Shown here piece after piece: positions 53,378 through 61,961 of a DNA stretch of 64,000 nucleotides. The translations under genes and the position numbers were made by a program. The DNA is from Mycobacterium numidiamassiliense (GTDB lineage Bacteria > Actinomycetota > Actinomycetes > Mycobacteriales > Mycobacteriaceae), in assembly GCF_900157365.1 (NCBI RefSeq), contig NZ_FUEZ01000003.1:248001-312000 (forward strand). Direction: 5' to 3'. The notes below the pieces were generated by a model. It ran no database searches and was not told the DNA's origin. It saw only the letters and a program-made list of their open reading frames with translations. Every line of letters begins with the position of its first letter. Position 1 is the first letter of the stretch.

Positions 53378-54605
53378 CTGGTTCTCCTTGACTGACACGT
53401 CGTTGTCCGAAGCGGGCATCGAAGGACTGCACAAGCTTTCGCCTCTCTAGCGCTCGCTGCTCCGGCGACACGGGCGGCAGGGCCCAGCGCTCGGCCACCT
53501 CGGTGACCCGCACGACAGTGCAGTGCGGAATCGGGAGATGGCCCTCGGACAGTTGCCAGCGGATCGCCATGTGGCCCTCCCGGTGATGCGCAGTTTCGAG
53601 CCAGTTGGCCGTGCCCGGATCCCGCTCCGCGACAACGATGGCGACCGAGCCGTCATCGTTCACATGAGCGTTGTCACAAGTAAAGCCGCTGAAGACGTTG
53701 CGATAGTCGAAGGATTCATACCACCCGTTGCCCACCTGTACGTCCCAGTAGCCGCACGGTGTCGGTGGTGTCACCTCGACGACGAGCGCCTCATCGGGTT
53801 CCAGCGCCCACCTTGCGGTCACCGCGTTGCCTCCGGGCACTCCCCCACTGATGGACGTGGGGTCACCGATGTCGGTCACGAAATAGTTCTTGGCAGAGGC
53901 CTTTTCGATCATTTCGGACTGCATCAACGGAACGAGGATCGAGAACGTTGCCGCGGCCCGAGCCAGCTGCCCGGCAATGTCGTCGGTCCGCAGCGGAACG
54001 GTCGTCTGACTCCCCGAGCTGACATTCTCGATCTCGAGCCGCTCCATCGGGTGGACATCGTCGGGCGTGCCGAAAAACTGTCGGAGCAGAACGGATACCG
54101 TCCACTGGTCGCTCTCGACCCAGTTGACGGCCCCCTGCGGCCGTTCGGGGGCGACGAAGATTTCGAACGTGTCGTCGGGGCCGGCGACGATGTCGGGTCG
54201 AAAGATGGCGTTGCCGAAGGGTGTCAATCCTGCCTGGACGCCCTCGGGCGAGCGGCCCAGGATGCAGGAGACCCACCGCGCCGAACCGCAGGTGCCGCTG
54301 ATCCGGAAGGTATCGGTTCCGTTGACCGGCGCGGATAGATACAGACCCTGTGGGTTGTCGCCGCCCATTTTGAGATGCGGGTCCAGCGCCGGCCAGAAGT
54401 AAGGATTCGAGGTGCTGCGGTTCTCGGTGGCGCTGAACAGCGTCAGCCGCGCCATCCGGGCCAGGTGACGGAGCCCCTCGGCGAGGTCGATCTCGTCGCT
54501 GGTGATGGTCTTGGAAAGGGCGTCGATTCCGGCGGATTCGACGGCGCGACACCAGGAACTCCACGCGGTCGACGCTTCTTCGAGTCGACCGTCCCAATCC
54601 GTCAC
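53361..54605 (-). CDS. DUF1214-domain protein
   Basis: A 414-residue protein with the DUF1254/DUF1214 pattern: NPYFWPALDPHLKMGGDNPQGLYL near residue 70, then the DUF1214 core ALEPDEALVVEVTPPTPCGYWDVQVGNGWYESFDYRN and GHMAIRWQL. A function for the family is not established. A DUF1214 protein (Rv3531c, from memory) lies next to a sulfotransferase and an SDR in M. tuberculosis, and those two genes are divergent from this operon here. Lies 10 bp downstream of TetR, so cotranscribed. Confidence 0.75.
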   Translation of the reverse strand: MTDWDGRLEEASTAWSSWCRAVESAGIDALSKTITSDEIDLAEGLRHLARMARLTLFSATENRSTSNPYFWPALDPHLKMGGDNPQGLYLSAPVNGTDTFRISGTCGSARWVSCILGRSPEGVQAGLTPFGNAIFRPDIVAGPDDTFEIFVAPERPQGAVNWVESDQWTVSVLLRQFFGTPDDVHPMERLEIENVSSGSQTTVPLRTDDIAGQLARAAATFSILVPLMQSEMIEKASAKNYFVTDIGDPTSISGGVPGGNAVTARWALEPDEALVVEVTPPTPCGYWDVQVGNGWYESFDYRNVFSGFTCDNAHVNDDGSVAIVVAERDPGTANWLETAHHREGHMAIRWQLSEGHLPIPHCTVVRVTEVAERWALPPVSPEQRALERRKLVQSFDARFGQRRVSQGEPGEPRP

Positions 54606-54615
54606 GGCGCCTCCG

Positions 54616-55308
54616 TCATCCGTCGCCGAGGTCGAACCCGTACCGCGCGGCTATCCCCGACACCAGCAGCGCTAGCCGTTCCTCGAAGGCCTCGTCGCTG
54701 TAGGGATCGCGTGCGGCAACCGCGGGAAGAACCGCGAATGTCGATGCGGCACGCCGGCCAGATGCGGCGAGGATGAGCGCCGGCCAGCCACGCCCGTCGG
54801 CGGTCTTGCGTCGTTCGCGAACCTGCTCAATGCCGCTGCCCAACGCCATGTCCGTGGCGGCGGCCCAGGCGCTGAGTGCTTGTTCCGGCGTGAAGCCCTG
54901 CTGACACAGCACGTTCAGCGCCTCATCGACGAACGCGAGTTGCGTGTCGTCATCAATCGACCCGGCAACGAACTGCTCGAGAAGCGCCGGCTGCGAGGCG
55001 AAGGCCCCACGGATATAGCGAGCGTTCACCACAAGCCAGTCGCTCCAATGTTCGCCGGCGTGCACGGGTGGCTTGCTGCGGCTCATGGCCCGCTGCGCGG
55101 CGAGGCGTAGCAAGTCATCTCGACCCCGCACATGGTGATAGAGGCCGGGAACGCTCAAGCCCAGTCGCTCGGCAACGCGATCCATGGTGGCCTCGTCGAC
55201 ACCGATCTGTAGTACCGCGTCCGCGATTGCGTCAGCATCGACCCGCGCCGGCCGCCCTCGTCGGCTCCGGCCGGGCGCCCGTGGCGCGCGGTGCGGGGCT
55301 ACTGCCAT
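54616..55308 (-). CDS. TetR-family regulator
   Basis: A 230-residue TetR protein: ADAVLQIGVDEATMDRVAERLGLSVPGLYHHVRGRDDLLRLA is the HTH (recognition LSVPGLYHHVRGRDD). It is the first gene of the leftward operon, divergent from the sulfotransferase-SDR pair with 69 AT-rich bp between, so it probably controls both sides. ATG 55308 (an adjacent GTG precedes it). Ligand unknown. Confidence 0.9.
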   Translation of the reverse strand: MAVAPHRAPRAPGRSRRGRPARVDADAIADAVLQIGVDEATMDRVAERLGLSVPGLYHHVRGRDDLLRLAAQRAMSRSKPPVHAGEHWSDWLVVNARYIRGAFASQPALLEQFVAGSIDDDTQLAFVDEALNVLCQQGFTPEQALSAWAAATDMALGSGIEQVRERRKTADGRGWPALILAASGRRAASTFAVLPAVAARDPYSDEAFEERLALLVSGIAARYGFDLGDG

Positions 55309-55310
55309 CA

Positions 55311-55350
55311 CAGATTGACTTTAACCATACGAATTTTAATAATCAATCTG
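55311..55350. promoter_or_regulatory. Long-spaced inverted repeat in divergent promoter
   Basis: CAGATTGA (55311-55318) and TCAATCTG (55343-55350) are perfect 8-bp inverted arms separated by 24 AT-rich bases between the TetR and sulfotransferase genes. The spacing is larger than usual for one TetR dimer, so it may mark two sites or two promoters. Confidence 0.45.
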
Positions 55351-55377
55351 AAAATTGGAGGCGAGGAGGCCTCACGG

Positions 55378-56529
55378 ATGTTCGAAGTCGATGCCCTGCT
55401 CGAGCGTGCCGCTGACACAACGGGAACCGACGACTACGGCGACCCCTCGTTTCGGAGCGGGCTCACGCAGTTGGTGGACAGCCTGAATCACGAAGCCCGG
55501 TTGTCGGAGCTCGGATCGGTGATGGCCGAGTCGTTTTTGATCTCCACACTGACCAATCGTCTACGGGTCGAGGCGTGGCGGGCCGCTCATCCCGAGGTGG
55601 CCGACGAGCGGGTCGAGGCACCGATCGTGATCGTCGGCATGTCGCGTTCAGGGACCACGCTGCTCAGCCACCTGCTCGGCAAGGACGACGGCCTGCGGTC
55701 CCTGCTGCGATGGGAAGCCCTCGAGTCGGTACCACCCCCCGAATCGGCCACCTACGCAACCGATCCGCGCTATCGCACCGCCGTCGAGATGGACGCCGTG
55801 AGCGATGTGGTGCTCCCTGGCTTCAAGGCCATCCACCACGATCCGCCCGACGCGCCGGTGGAATGCAACACGCTGCTCGCGCATGCGTTCAACAGCACCG
55901 TGTTTGCGACCGTCTATTTCGTACCCAGCTATTTCCGGTGGATCATGTCCGCCGATCCTTCTCCGGCGTATGCCTTCCACCAGCGCATGCTGCAGCTGCT
56001 GCAGTCCAAAGTGCCCGGGCGCTGGAATCTCAAGGGGCCACAACACGGCTACGCCCTCGAGGAGCTCAAAAAAACGTATCCGGACGCGACGCTCATCGTC
56101 ACCCACCGGGATCCGGCCGTGTGCACTGCGTCGACGGCCAGCCTCATCGCATATCTCAATGAGAAAACGAGCGACGGCACCGATCGCACCGTGATCGGCG
56201 ACGTCACAACCGAATTCATCGCTCACTGCGCAGGTGGCCTGACGGCGTATCATCAGGGACACGGACCGTCGTCCATGATCCATGTGGCCTATCCGGACTT
56301 GGTCCGCGACCCGCTGGCGATGGTGCGTACCGTCTACGAACAACTGGGCCGTGCTTTGCGCCCACAGGTCGAGGCGGCGATGGCAGAACTCATCGGGACA
56401 CAGCCGCAACATCATTACGGTGTCCACCGGTACACCGCCGAGGACTTCGGGCTCGATCGCGCCGTATTGGACGAGCGATTCGCCTCCTATCGCGAAACCT
56501 TCGATGTCGCAAGAGAACAACGAGGCTGA
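55378..56529 (+). CDS. Sulfotransferase-family protein
   Basis: A 383-residue PAPS-dependent sulfotransferase-fold protein: PIVIVGMSRSGTTLLSHLLG is the 5'-phosphosulfate-binding loop (residues about 80-99), KGPQHGYALEELKKTYPDA and VTHRDPAVCTAS the 3'-phosphate part. Related mycobacterial proteins (Rv3529c type, from memory) sit beside an SDR and a DUF1214 gene near cholesterol-catabolism genes. ATG 55378 follows ggaggcctcacgg. Substrate unknown; sulfation of a hydroxylated lipid is plausible. Confidence 0.85.
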   Translation: MFEVDALLERAADTTGTDDYGDPSFRSGLTQLVDSLNHEARLSELGSVMAESFLISTLTNRLRVEAWRAAHPEVADERVEAPIVIVGMSRSGTTLLSHLLGKDDGLRSLLRWEALESVPPPESATYATDPRYRTAVEMDAVSDVVLPGFKAIHHDPPDAPVECNTLLAHAFNSTVFATVYFVPSYFRWIMSADPSPAYAFHQRMLQLLQSKVPGRWNLKGPQHGYALEELKKTYPDATLIVTHRDPAVCTASTASLIAYLNEKTSDGTDRTVIGDVTTEFIAHCAGGLTAYHQGHGPSSMIHVAYPDLVRDPLAMVRTVYEQLGRALRPQVEAAMAELIGTQPQHHYGVHRYTAEDFGLDRAVLDERFASYRETFDVAREQRG

Positions 56530-56543
56530 GGAGCCGATTTGCC

Positions 56544-57389
56544 ATGACCAATCTCGATGGACGACGAGCCCTGGTGACCGGTGGCGGCACCGGCATCGGA
56601 TTCGGCTGCGCGCAGCGCCTACTCGCGGCGGGCGCGCATGTCACGATCGCCGGCCGACGAGAAGACGTACTACAGGATGCCCTCAAGCGGCTCGACGCTT
56701 CCGCTGACAGGGCCGCGCTGGTCGTCTGCGACGTGACCGACGAAAACCAGGTCGAACGGGCGATCGAGGTGGCCGCTGACGGTCGCAATCTCGATGTGCT
56801 GGTGGCCAACGCCGGCAGCGGGTTTCCCGGCGCCATCATGCAACTGGGATCGGAAGCGTGGGACTACGTGCTGCGCCTGAATGTGATCGGAACGGCGCTG
56901 TGCATCAAGCACGCCGGACTGATCATGCGCGGTCATGGCGGAGGTTCGATCGTCACGATCTCCTCGACGTCGGCGACCAAGGTGCAGCCCTGGCTGACGG
57001 CCTACGTGACATCCAAGGCCGCGGTGGACATGCTGACCCGCAGTGCCGCAATCGAACTCGCCCCGCACAATATTCGGGTCAACGGCGTGCAGCCGGGCTA
57101 CATCGCGACCGAAATCGTCTCCCTTGTCACCCCGGGGCGCCTTGACCGGACCTACCATCGCGCTACGCCGCTGAGTCGGCCCGGCACGCCGCAAGATATC
57201 GGCAATGTCGTGACCTTTCTTGCCGGCGACGAAGCGGCGTGGATCACCGGTCAGGTGTTCGGCGCCGACGGCGGCCTGAACATCCCGGTGATGCCGAGCA
57301 TGGCACCCATCGCCGAAACCGTCTACGGACCAGATGTGGTCGCCGAGTTCGCAATTCCGGATCTCACTGCACTCAACGACGCGCAGTAG
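56544..57389 (+). CDS. Short-chain dehydrogenase/reductase
   Basis: A 281-residue SDR: TGGGTGIGFGCAQRLL, NAGSGFPG, ISSTSATKVQPWLTAYVTSKAAVD (catalytic YVTSK) and QPGYIATEIVSLVTPGRLDRTYHRATPLSR. It follows the sulfotransferase by 14 bp and is likely cotranscribed. The end is unusual for SDRs because it continues about 40 residues past the typical G-G end (IPVMPSMAPIAETVYGPDVVAEF). Oxidation of a hydroxyl on the sulfonated or hydroxylated substrate is inferred. Confidence 0.85.
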   Translation: MTNLDGRRALVTGGGTGIGFGCAQRLLAAGAHVTIAGRREDVLQDALKRLDASADRAALVVCDVTDENQVERAIEVAADGRNLDVLVANAGSGFPGAIMQLGSEAWDYVLRLNVIGTALCIKHAGLIMRGHGGGSIVTISSTSATKVQPWLTAYVTSKAAVDMLTRSAAIELAPHNIRVNGVQPGYIATEIVSLVTPGRLDRTYHRATPLSRPGTPQDIGNVVTFLAGDEAAWITGQVFGADGGLNIPVMPSMAPIAETVYGPDVVAEFAIPDLTALNDAQ

Positions 57390-57411
57390 CGATGTAGGCG
57401 GGTCGTCCCGA

Positions 57412-58437
57412 TCAGTGCGATCGACGGACCTCGGCGAGCACCTCGGCGATCACAGGTTCGGGCGTCGCGTTGGGGAACCCGGGCAGCACGCGGTCGATCA
57501 CCCCACTGCAGCGTTTCGCGAGGGCGTGACCGACCCGCTCGATCGGTGCGACGACGGCGAACTCCCTGAGGATGTCGTCATCGATCAGATCGGCCATCGC
57601 GTCCCATTTACCGGCTAATGACAGCGCGCGCAATTGTGGTTGCAGATCACCCCAGCCGTGCAGTTCGAGCACCCTCCGATAGTCGGGCGTGGAGGCGTAG
57701 AACGCTATTTGCTTGCGGAACGACGCAGTGGCAGCGGCCATTTCGTCCCCGTCGCGCCCGGTGACGATGAAGACGGGGCTGGACACCTCGAAGTTCGCCC
57801 GGTCCCGGCCGCTACGTGCCAGACCTCGCAAGACTGCGGGAGTTGTCACCTCGTCGAGGTAGCGGCGAGTGGTGAAGGCGTGCGCAAGCAGTCCATCGCC
57901 GACCTCGGCGCACATCTGTGTCATCGCCTCGCCCACCGCGGCGATGAAGATCCGCGGGGCGGGTTGTGCCATGGGTTCAGGAGTGAACATCGGCGTCATC
58001 AGCTTGTGGGTGTAGAACTCACCGTCGAACGTGAGGCGGCCACCGGTGGACCAGCTGCTCCAGATCTCCTTCAGCGCGGCAACGAATTCCGCCATCCGCC
58101 GTACCGGGTGACTCCATGGCATGCTGAAACGCTTCTCGATGTGGCTGCGGATCTGAGTCCCCAGGCCAAGGATGAATCGACCATCGGAGAAGCCCTGTAG
58201 GTCCCAACCGAGATTGGCCACGATCATCGGATTGCGCGCGAACGCCACGGCGATGCTGGTGCCCAGAGCGATCGAGTTCGTGTGTTCGGCAGCCAGAAGT
58301 AACGGCAGGAACGGGTCGTGGTTGATTTCACCCGTCCAACAGCCGTCATAGCCTGCGCTCTCATGAGCGCGCGCTACGTCGGCGACACGATCGAGTTGGC
58401 TGGGGATGCCCCGGTCGATCTTCAGCTCGCCGACCAT
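57412..58437 (-). CDS. LLM-class F420-dependent oxidoreductase
   Basis: A 341-residue luciferase-like protein: ARAHESAGYDGCWTGEINHDPFLPLLLAAEHT, ALGTSIAVAFARNPMIVANLGWDLQGFSDGRF, LGLGTQIRSHIEKRFSMPW and PRIFIAAVGEAMTQMCAEVGDG. Members of this mycobacterial group use F420. The start lies 3 bp after the P450 stop, so it is the last gene of the hydratase-amidohydrolase-P450-LLM operon. It could supply reducing or oxidising power on a ring or acyl-CoA intermediate. Confidence 0.9.
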   Translation of the reverse strand: MVGELKIDRGIPSQLDRVADVARAHESAGYDGCWTGEINHDPFLPLLLAAEHTNSIALGTSIAVAFARNPMIVANLGWDLQGFSDGRFILGLGTQIRSHIEKRFSMPWSHPVRRMAEFVAALKEIWSSWSTGGRLTFDGEFYTHKLMTPMFTPEPMAQPAPRIFIAAVGEAMTQMCAEVGDGLLAHAFTTRRYLDEVTTPAVLRGLARSGRDRANFEVSSPVFIVTGRDGDEMAAATASFRKQIAFYASTPDYRRVLELHGWGDLQPQLRALSLAGKWDAMADLIDDDILREFAVVAPIERVGHALAKRCSGVIDRVLPGFPNATPEPVIAEVLAEVRRSH

Positions 58438-58440
58438 GCC

Positions 58441-59646
58441 TTAACTCAACACTCGGACCGGGACGTGGCTCCAACCCGCGACGTTCTGCATGTTCACCCG
58501 CTTACAACCGCGCCAATCCACTTCGTAGCGCGGCATGAAGTCGAGCATTTTGTCCAGGGCGATAGCGGTTTCCATCCGCGCCAGTGCGGCGCCCAGGCAA
58601 CTGTGAATTCCGTATCCCAAGCCCAGGTTTTGCGATTGCGCGCGGTCGCGGTCGACGTCGAAGCGATCTGGATCAGTCCAGGCCTGCGGGTCACGGTTCG
58701 CCGAACCCCCGACCAGGAACACTGGCCGTCCCGCCGGGATGGTGACACCGTGCAAGGTGATTTCGCGCAGCGAGCACCTGACGTTGTACTGGGCCGGGGC
58801 CTCGTACCGGAGCAGTTCTTCCACCGCGGCTGGGATCTTGCTCCGATCATCGAGCAGCTTTTGCCATTGGTCTGGATACTTGGCGAAAACGACTGCGGCG
58901 CTGCCCAACAACTTGGTCACGGTCTCAGCCCCGGCTCCCCCCAAAAGAATTGCGAATTCCGTAATCTCGAGGTTGTCGAGGGGAGTCATCTCGCCGTTGT
59001 CGCGTTCCATTTCGGCTTGAATGAGCTGGCTGAGCAGATCATCGCCCAAGTCGTTGCGTCGCTGTTTGACGAGCCGAAAGTAGTAGATGGCCATGTCGAT
59101 AGCGGCCTTCTGTCCTTCCTCACTCATCTCGACCTCGCCGGCGTCCCGGTGCAGAAATTCGTCGATCCAGAGGCGAATCTGTTGATGATCGGCCTCGGGT
59201 ACGCCCTGCATTGTCGTCATCACGTCGACGGGGAAGGGGGCAGAGAAATCCTGAACGAAATCGAAGCCCGAGGGGTCGACGGCCGACAGGTGCTTCTCGA
59301 TCAGGCTCGTCACCAGCCCGCGATGCGCTTGAATCGCGCGAGGTGTGAAGACCTTATTCAGCAAGCTGCGCATCCGGCGGTGTACCGGCGGATCCATGGC
59401 GATGATCGAACCGTGCTCGGTGACAACCCCTTTGCGCACCTGGGCGAGGTCTACACCGTACGCCGACGAATATGCCTCGTGGTCCTTGAACGCGGCGGCA
59501 ACATCCTCGTGCCGCGTCAGGGCGTAGAAGTCGTAGTGCTCGCTGTAGTAGACGGGCGCTTCCGCGCGCATCCGGCGGTAAATATCATAGGGGTCGGTGA
59601 AAAAGTCTTGCGAGAACGGATCGAACACCACCGTGGCTGCGGTCAT
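58441..59646 (-). CDS. Cytochrome P450
   Basis: A 401-residue P450: helix I LLGGAGAETVTK (Glu/Thr pair in the AGAET motif), EELLRYEAPAQYNVR (ExxR region) and heme loop with Cys in GLGYGIHSCLGAALARMETAIAL. Bacterial class I; needs a ferredoxin, and none is adjacent. FTDPYDIYRRMRAEAP is the typical N-terminus. ATG 59646 lies 17 bp after the amidohydrolase stop. Hydroxylates a lipid-like substrate; CYP number not assignable by eye. Confidence 0.93.
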   Translation of the reverse strand: MTAATVVFDPFSQDFFTDPYDIYRRMRAEAPVYYSEHYDFYALTRHEDVAAAFKDHEAYSSAYGVDLAQVRKGVVTEHGSIIAMDPPVHRRMRSLLNKVFTPRAIQAHRGLVTSLIEKHLSAVDPSGFDFVQDFSAPFPVDVMTTMQGVPEADHQQIRLWIDEFLHRDAGEVEMSEEGQKAAIDMAIYYFRLVKQRRNDLGDDLLSQLIQAEMERDNGEMTPLDNLEITEFAILLGGAGAETVTKLLGSAAVVFAKYPDQWQKLLDDRSKIPAAVEELLRYEAPAQYNVRCSLREITLHGVTIPAGRPVFLVGGSANRDPQAWTDPDRFDVDRDRAQSQNLGLGYGIHSCLGAALARMETAIALDKMLDFMPRYEVDWRGCKRVNMQNVAGWSHVPVRVLS

Positions 59647-59663
59647 GCGTATGCCGACATTCC

Positions 59664-60878
59664 CTAGGCCGTGGCAGTGATATTCGCCCCGAGCAGCTCA
59701 AGGGCGTTGTCACGCATGACCTTTCGGACATCTTCTGGGCTGAATTCGGGGAATTGAGGGATATCGTTGACGAAAGTCATCGGATCCTCGAGACCTTCGC
59801 CGTGCGGCCAGTCCGATCCGAACAGGATTTTGTCCACACCGATGGTGTCGGCGAGCAATGAGACGTCGTCCTCGTAGTAAGGCGCGATCCACACGTGATT
59901 CCTGAGCTGCTCGACCGGATCTTCCTTGAAGTGGTAAGGCGCAGAATTCGCCGCTTTCTTCAACCGCTTGATCAAGCGGTACACGAAATACGAACCGTTC
60001 TCGATACTTACGGCCTTCAACTTGGGATGCCGGGTGAACACCTGATGCACGATCAACGAGGCGAAAGTGTCGTGAATGGCCCGGTCATCGGTAAGCACTT
60101 GGTCGAGCGGGTCCTTCTTGCCGAACCCTTCGAACTTGGGGTTGCCGCCCCACAGCGCCACGACGGCCCCGTAGCCGCTGTCGCTGAGGTGGAAGCCGAC
60201 CGGAACACCGGCTTCGGCCAGCCGCGCCCACACCGGATCGTGCAGGGGGTCCCCCAACGAGCGTGGCTTCAGCACGCCGGGAACAGGGGCCGGCCGCACC
60301 AAGACCATCCTGGCGCCCCGTCCCAGAACGAATTCGACTTCCTCGACGGCCTTGTCCGGGTCGGCCAGCGAGATGATCGGTGCCGCCAGGATCCGGCCGT
60401 CGGGACGGTCGAAACCCCAGTCCTCATCGAGCCACAAGTTAAACGCGTGCACCGAAACCATCGTCGCTTCGATGTCGTGTTTCAACGCCTCTTCGACACC
60501 ACAGGCGAAAGTCGGCAACATGAACACGGTCTCGAGGTTTTGCGCATCCATGATCTCGATGCGCGCAGCGCGGTTTTGATACTCGGGATGGTTGGCCAGC
60601 CGATCGACCTTCATCAACGACGCCGGGTCCACACCTTCGGGGATCACGCCGCGGAACAACAGATCCAGACATCCCGGCTCGATAATCGGATCGAAGGTCG
60701 GGTTCGGGATGAAGTGATTGACCTGCTCCCCCATCAACGCCCACGTGCGCTTGCCGTCTTGCACCATTTGCACGCCGCGGCGTTTGAACTCTTTGGGCAG
60801 GTGCCGCGTGAATGAATCAAGGGGCTCGTAATAGTGGTTGTCGACGTCAATCGCACGGTAATCCAGCGTTGTCATCAT
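59664..60878 (-). CDS. Amidohydrolase-superfamily metal-dependent hydrolase
   Basis: A 404-residue TIM-barrel protein (amidohydrolase_2): VDNHYYEP in place of the first metal HxH, GFHLSDSGYGAVVALWGG, KAVSIENGSYFVYRL and FGSDWPHGEGLEDP. The HxH is reduced to NHYY, as in several mycobacterial members, so the metal set differs from decarboxylases. ATG 60878 (or 60875) follows gagaggacac. Lies between the enoyl-CoA hydratase and P450 in the operon. Ring-cleavage product hydrolysis is possible. Confidence 0.85.
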   Translation of the reverse strand: MMTTLDYRAIDVDNHYYEPLDSFTRHLPKEFKRRGVQMVQDGKRTWALMGEQVNHFIPNPTFDPIIEPGCLDLLFRGVIPEGVDPASLMKVDRLANHPEYQNRAARIEIMDAQNLETVFMLPTFACGVEEALKHDIEATMVSVHAFNLWLDEDWGFDRPDGRILAAPIISLADPDKAVEEVEFVLGRGARMVLVRPAPVPGVLKPRSLGDPLHDPVWARLAEAGVPVGFHLSDSGYGAVVALWGGNPKFEGFGKKDPLDQVLTDDRAIHDTFASLIVHQVFTRHPKLKAVSIENGSYFVYRLIKRLKKAANSAPYHFKEDPVEQLRNHVWIAPYYEDDVSLLADTIGVDKILFGSDWPHGEGLEDPMTFVNDIPQFPEFSPEDVRKVMRDNALELLGANITATA

Positions 60879-60920
60879 GTGTCCTCTCGGGTCCCGCTCA
60901 ATCCTTTGGCGATTGTGCTC

Positions 60921-61796
60921 TCAGGCACTCTGGGCGATCAATGGCGGAAAATTGGGCGACCGCTTCTCAAAGAACGCGGTGATGCCCTCGATGAAGTCAT
61001 TGCGCTGCATGGAGTCGTGCATCAGCTTCTCGGCCTTCTGACTGGTCTCCACGATGCCCATGCCGGCGTCGGCGTAGAGCTGATGCTTCATCACGGCCAG
61101 GGAACTCGGCGAGCAATTGCGGGCGATGTCCTCGGCGTAAGCGAGCACGCGATCCATCAACTGCTCGCCCGCAACCACCTCGGTGACCAGGCCAAGTTCG
61201 GCGGCTTCCTCGGCGAAAAAGGTTCTCCCAGAGAGCAATAGCTCGACAGCGACGCTCCAGCCGACCAAGCGCGGGAGGATCCAGGATATCCCGTACTCGG
61301 CGACCAGTCCGCGGCGAGCGAACGACGTCGTGAACTTGGCGCCGGCTGCGGCAAAACGGATGTCGGCCATCAGCGCCTGCGACAGCCCGATGCCGGCGAT
61401 CGCGCCGTTGATCGCGGCGATTACCGGCTTGGTCAACTGGGTCAGGAAGTATGGATGCTTCTCGGCTACCAGCGCGCTGAAGTCGGTCCGCTCTCCCGAT
61501 GCCGCGGTGTCCGCCGAAAGGGCTTGCATACCGCCCATGTCGGCGCCGGCGCAGAACGCGCGACCCTTGCCGGTGACGACGATGACCCGCACACCGGGGT
61601 CCGCCTCGGCCGCTTCGACACACCGATAGAACTCCGTGCCCATGGGGTTGCCCCATGCGTTCATGCGCTCGGGACGATTGAAGGTCACGACCGCGACGCC
61701 GGAATCATGAGCCTCGTACAGGACTGCGGGCTCGGTCTGGACCGGGGTCGCTGACTGGTCGTGCGTGCTCACGACGCTGTCATCGGCGACGGTCAT
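60921..61796 (-). CDS. Enoyl-CoA hydratase/isomerase
   Basis: A 291-residue crotonase: TFNRPERMNAWGNPMG, GKGRAFCAGADM, INGAIAGIGLSQALMADIRFAA, and RRGLVAEYGISWILPRLVG with VAVELLLSG (acidic residues in AEYG and VEL). Hydratase/isomerase activity is plausible. First gene of the operon, 42 bp before the amidohydrolase. Upstream, ATAC-T-GTAT followed by TACCTATCGGTA marks a probable control region. Confidence 0.9.
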   Translation of the reverse strand: MTVADDSVVSTHDQSATPVQTEPAVLYEAHDSGVAVVTFNRPERMNAWGNPMGTEFYRCVEAAEADPGVRVIVVTGKGRAFCAGADMGGMQALSADTAASGERTDFSALVAEKHPYFLTQLTKPVIAAINGAIAGIGLSQALMADIRFAAAGAKFTTSFARRGLVAEYGISWILPRLVGWSVAVELLLSGRTFFAEEAAELGLVTEVVAGEQLMDRVLAYAEDIARNCSPSSLAVMKHQLYADAGMGIVETSQKAEKLMHDSMQRNDFIEGITAFFEKRSPNFPPLIAQSA

Positions 61797-61961
61797 CGGC
61801 CGGGCCTTTCTTCGCGGATCACTAATTACTCATACTGTATACCTATCGGTAGTGCGCTCTGCAAGCCACCTAGACTTCCCGGTTGCACTCCAAATATCTT
61901 GGCTTAGCTGGGCTAACGGGCGTCGGGGAAGCGCCGGAGGCCCCGCAGCGTTGACGTCGAC

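Noticed and set aside
58318..59667. Long open frame antisense to the P450 gene
   Set aside because: No recognisable motif; the P450 heme loop and ExxR region are clear on the minus strand.
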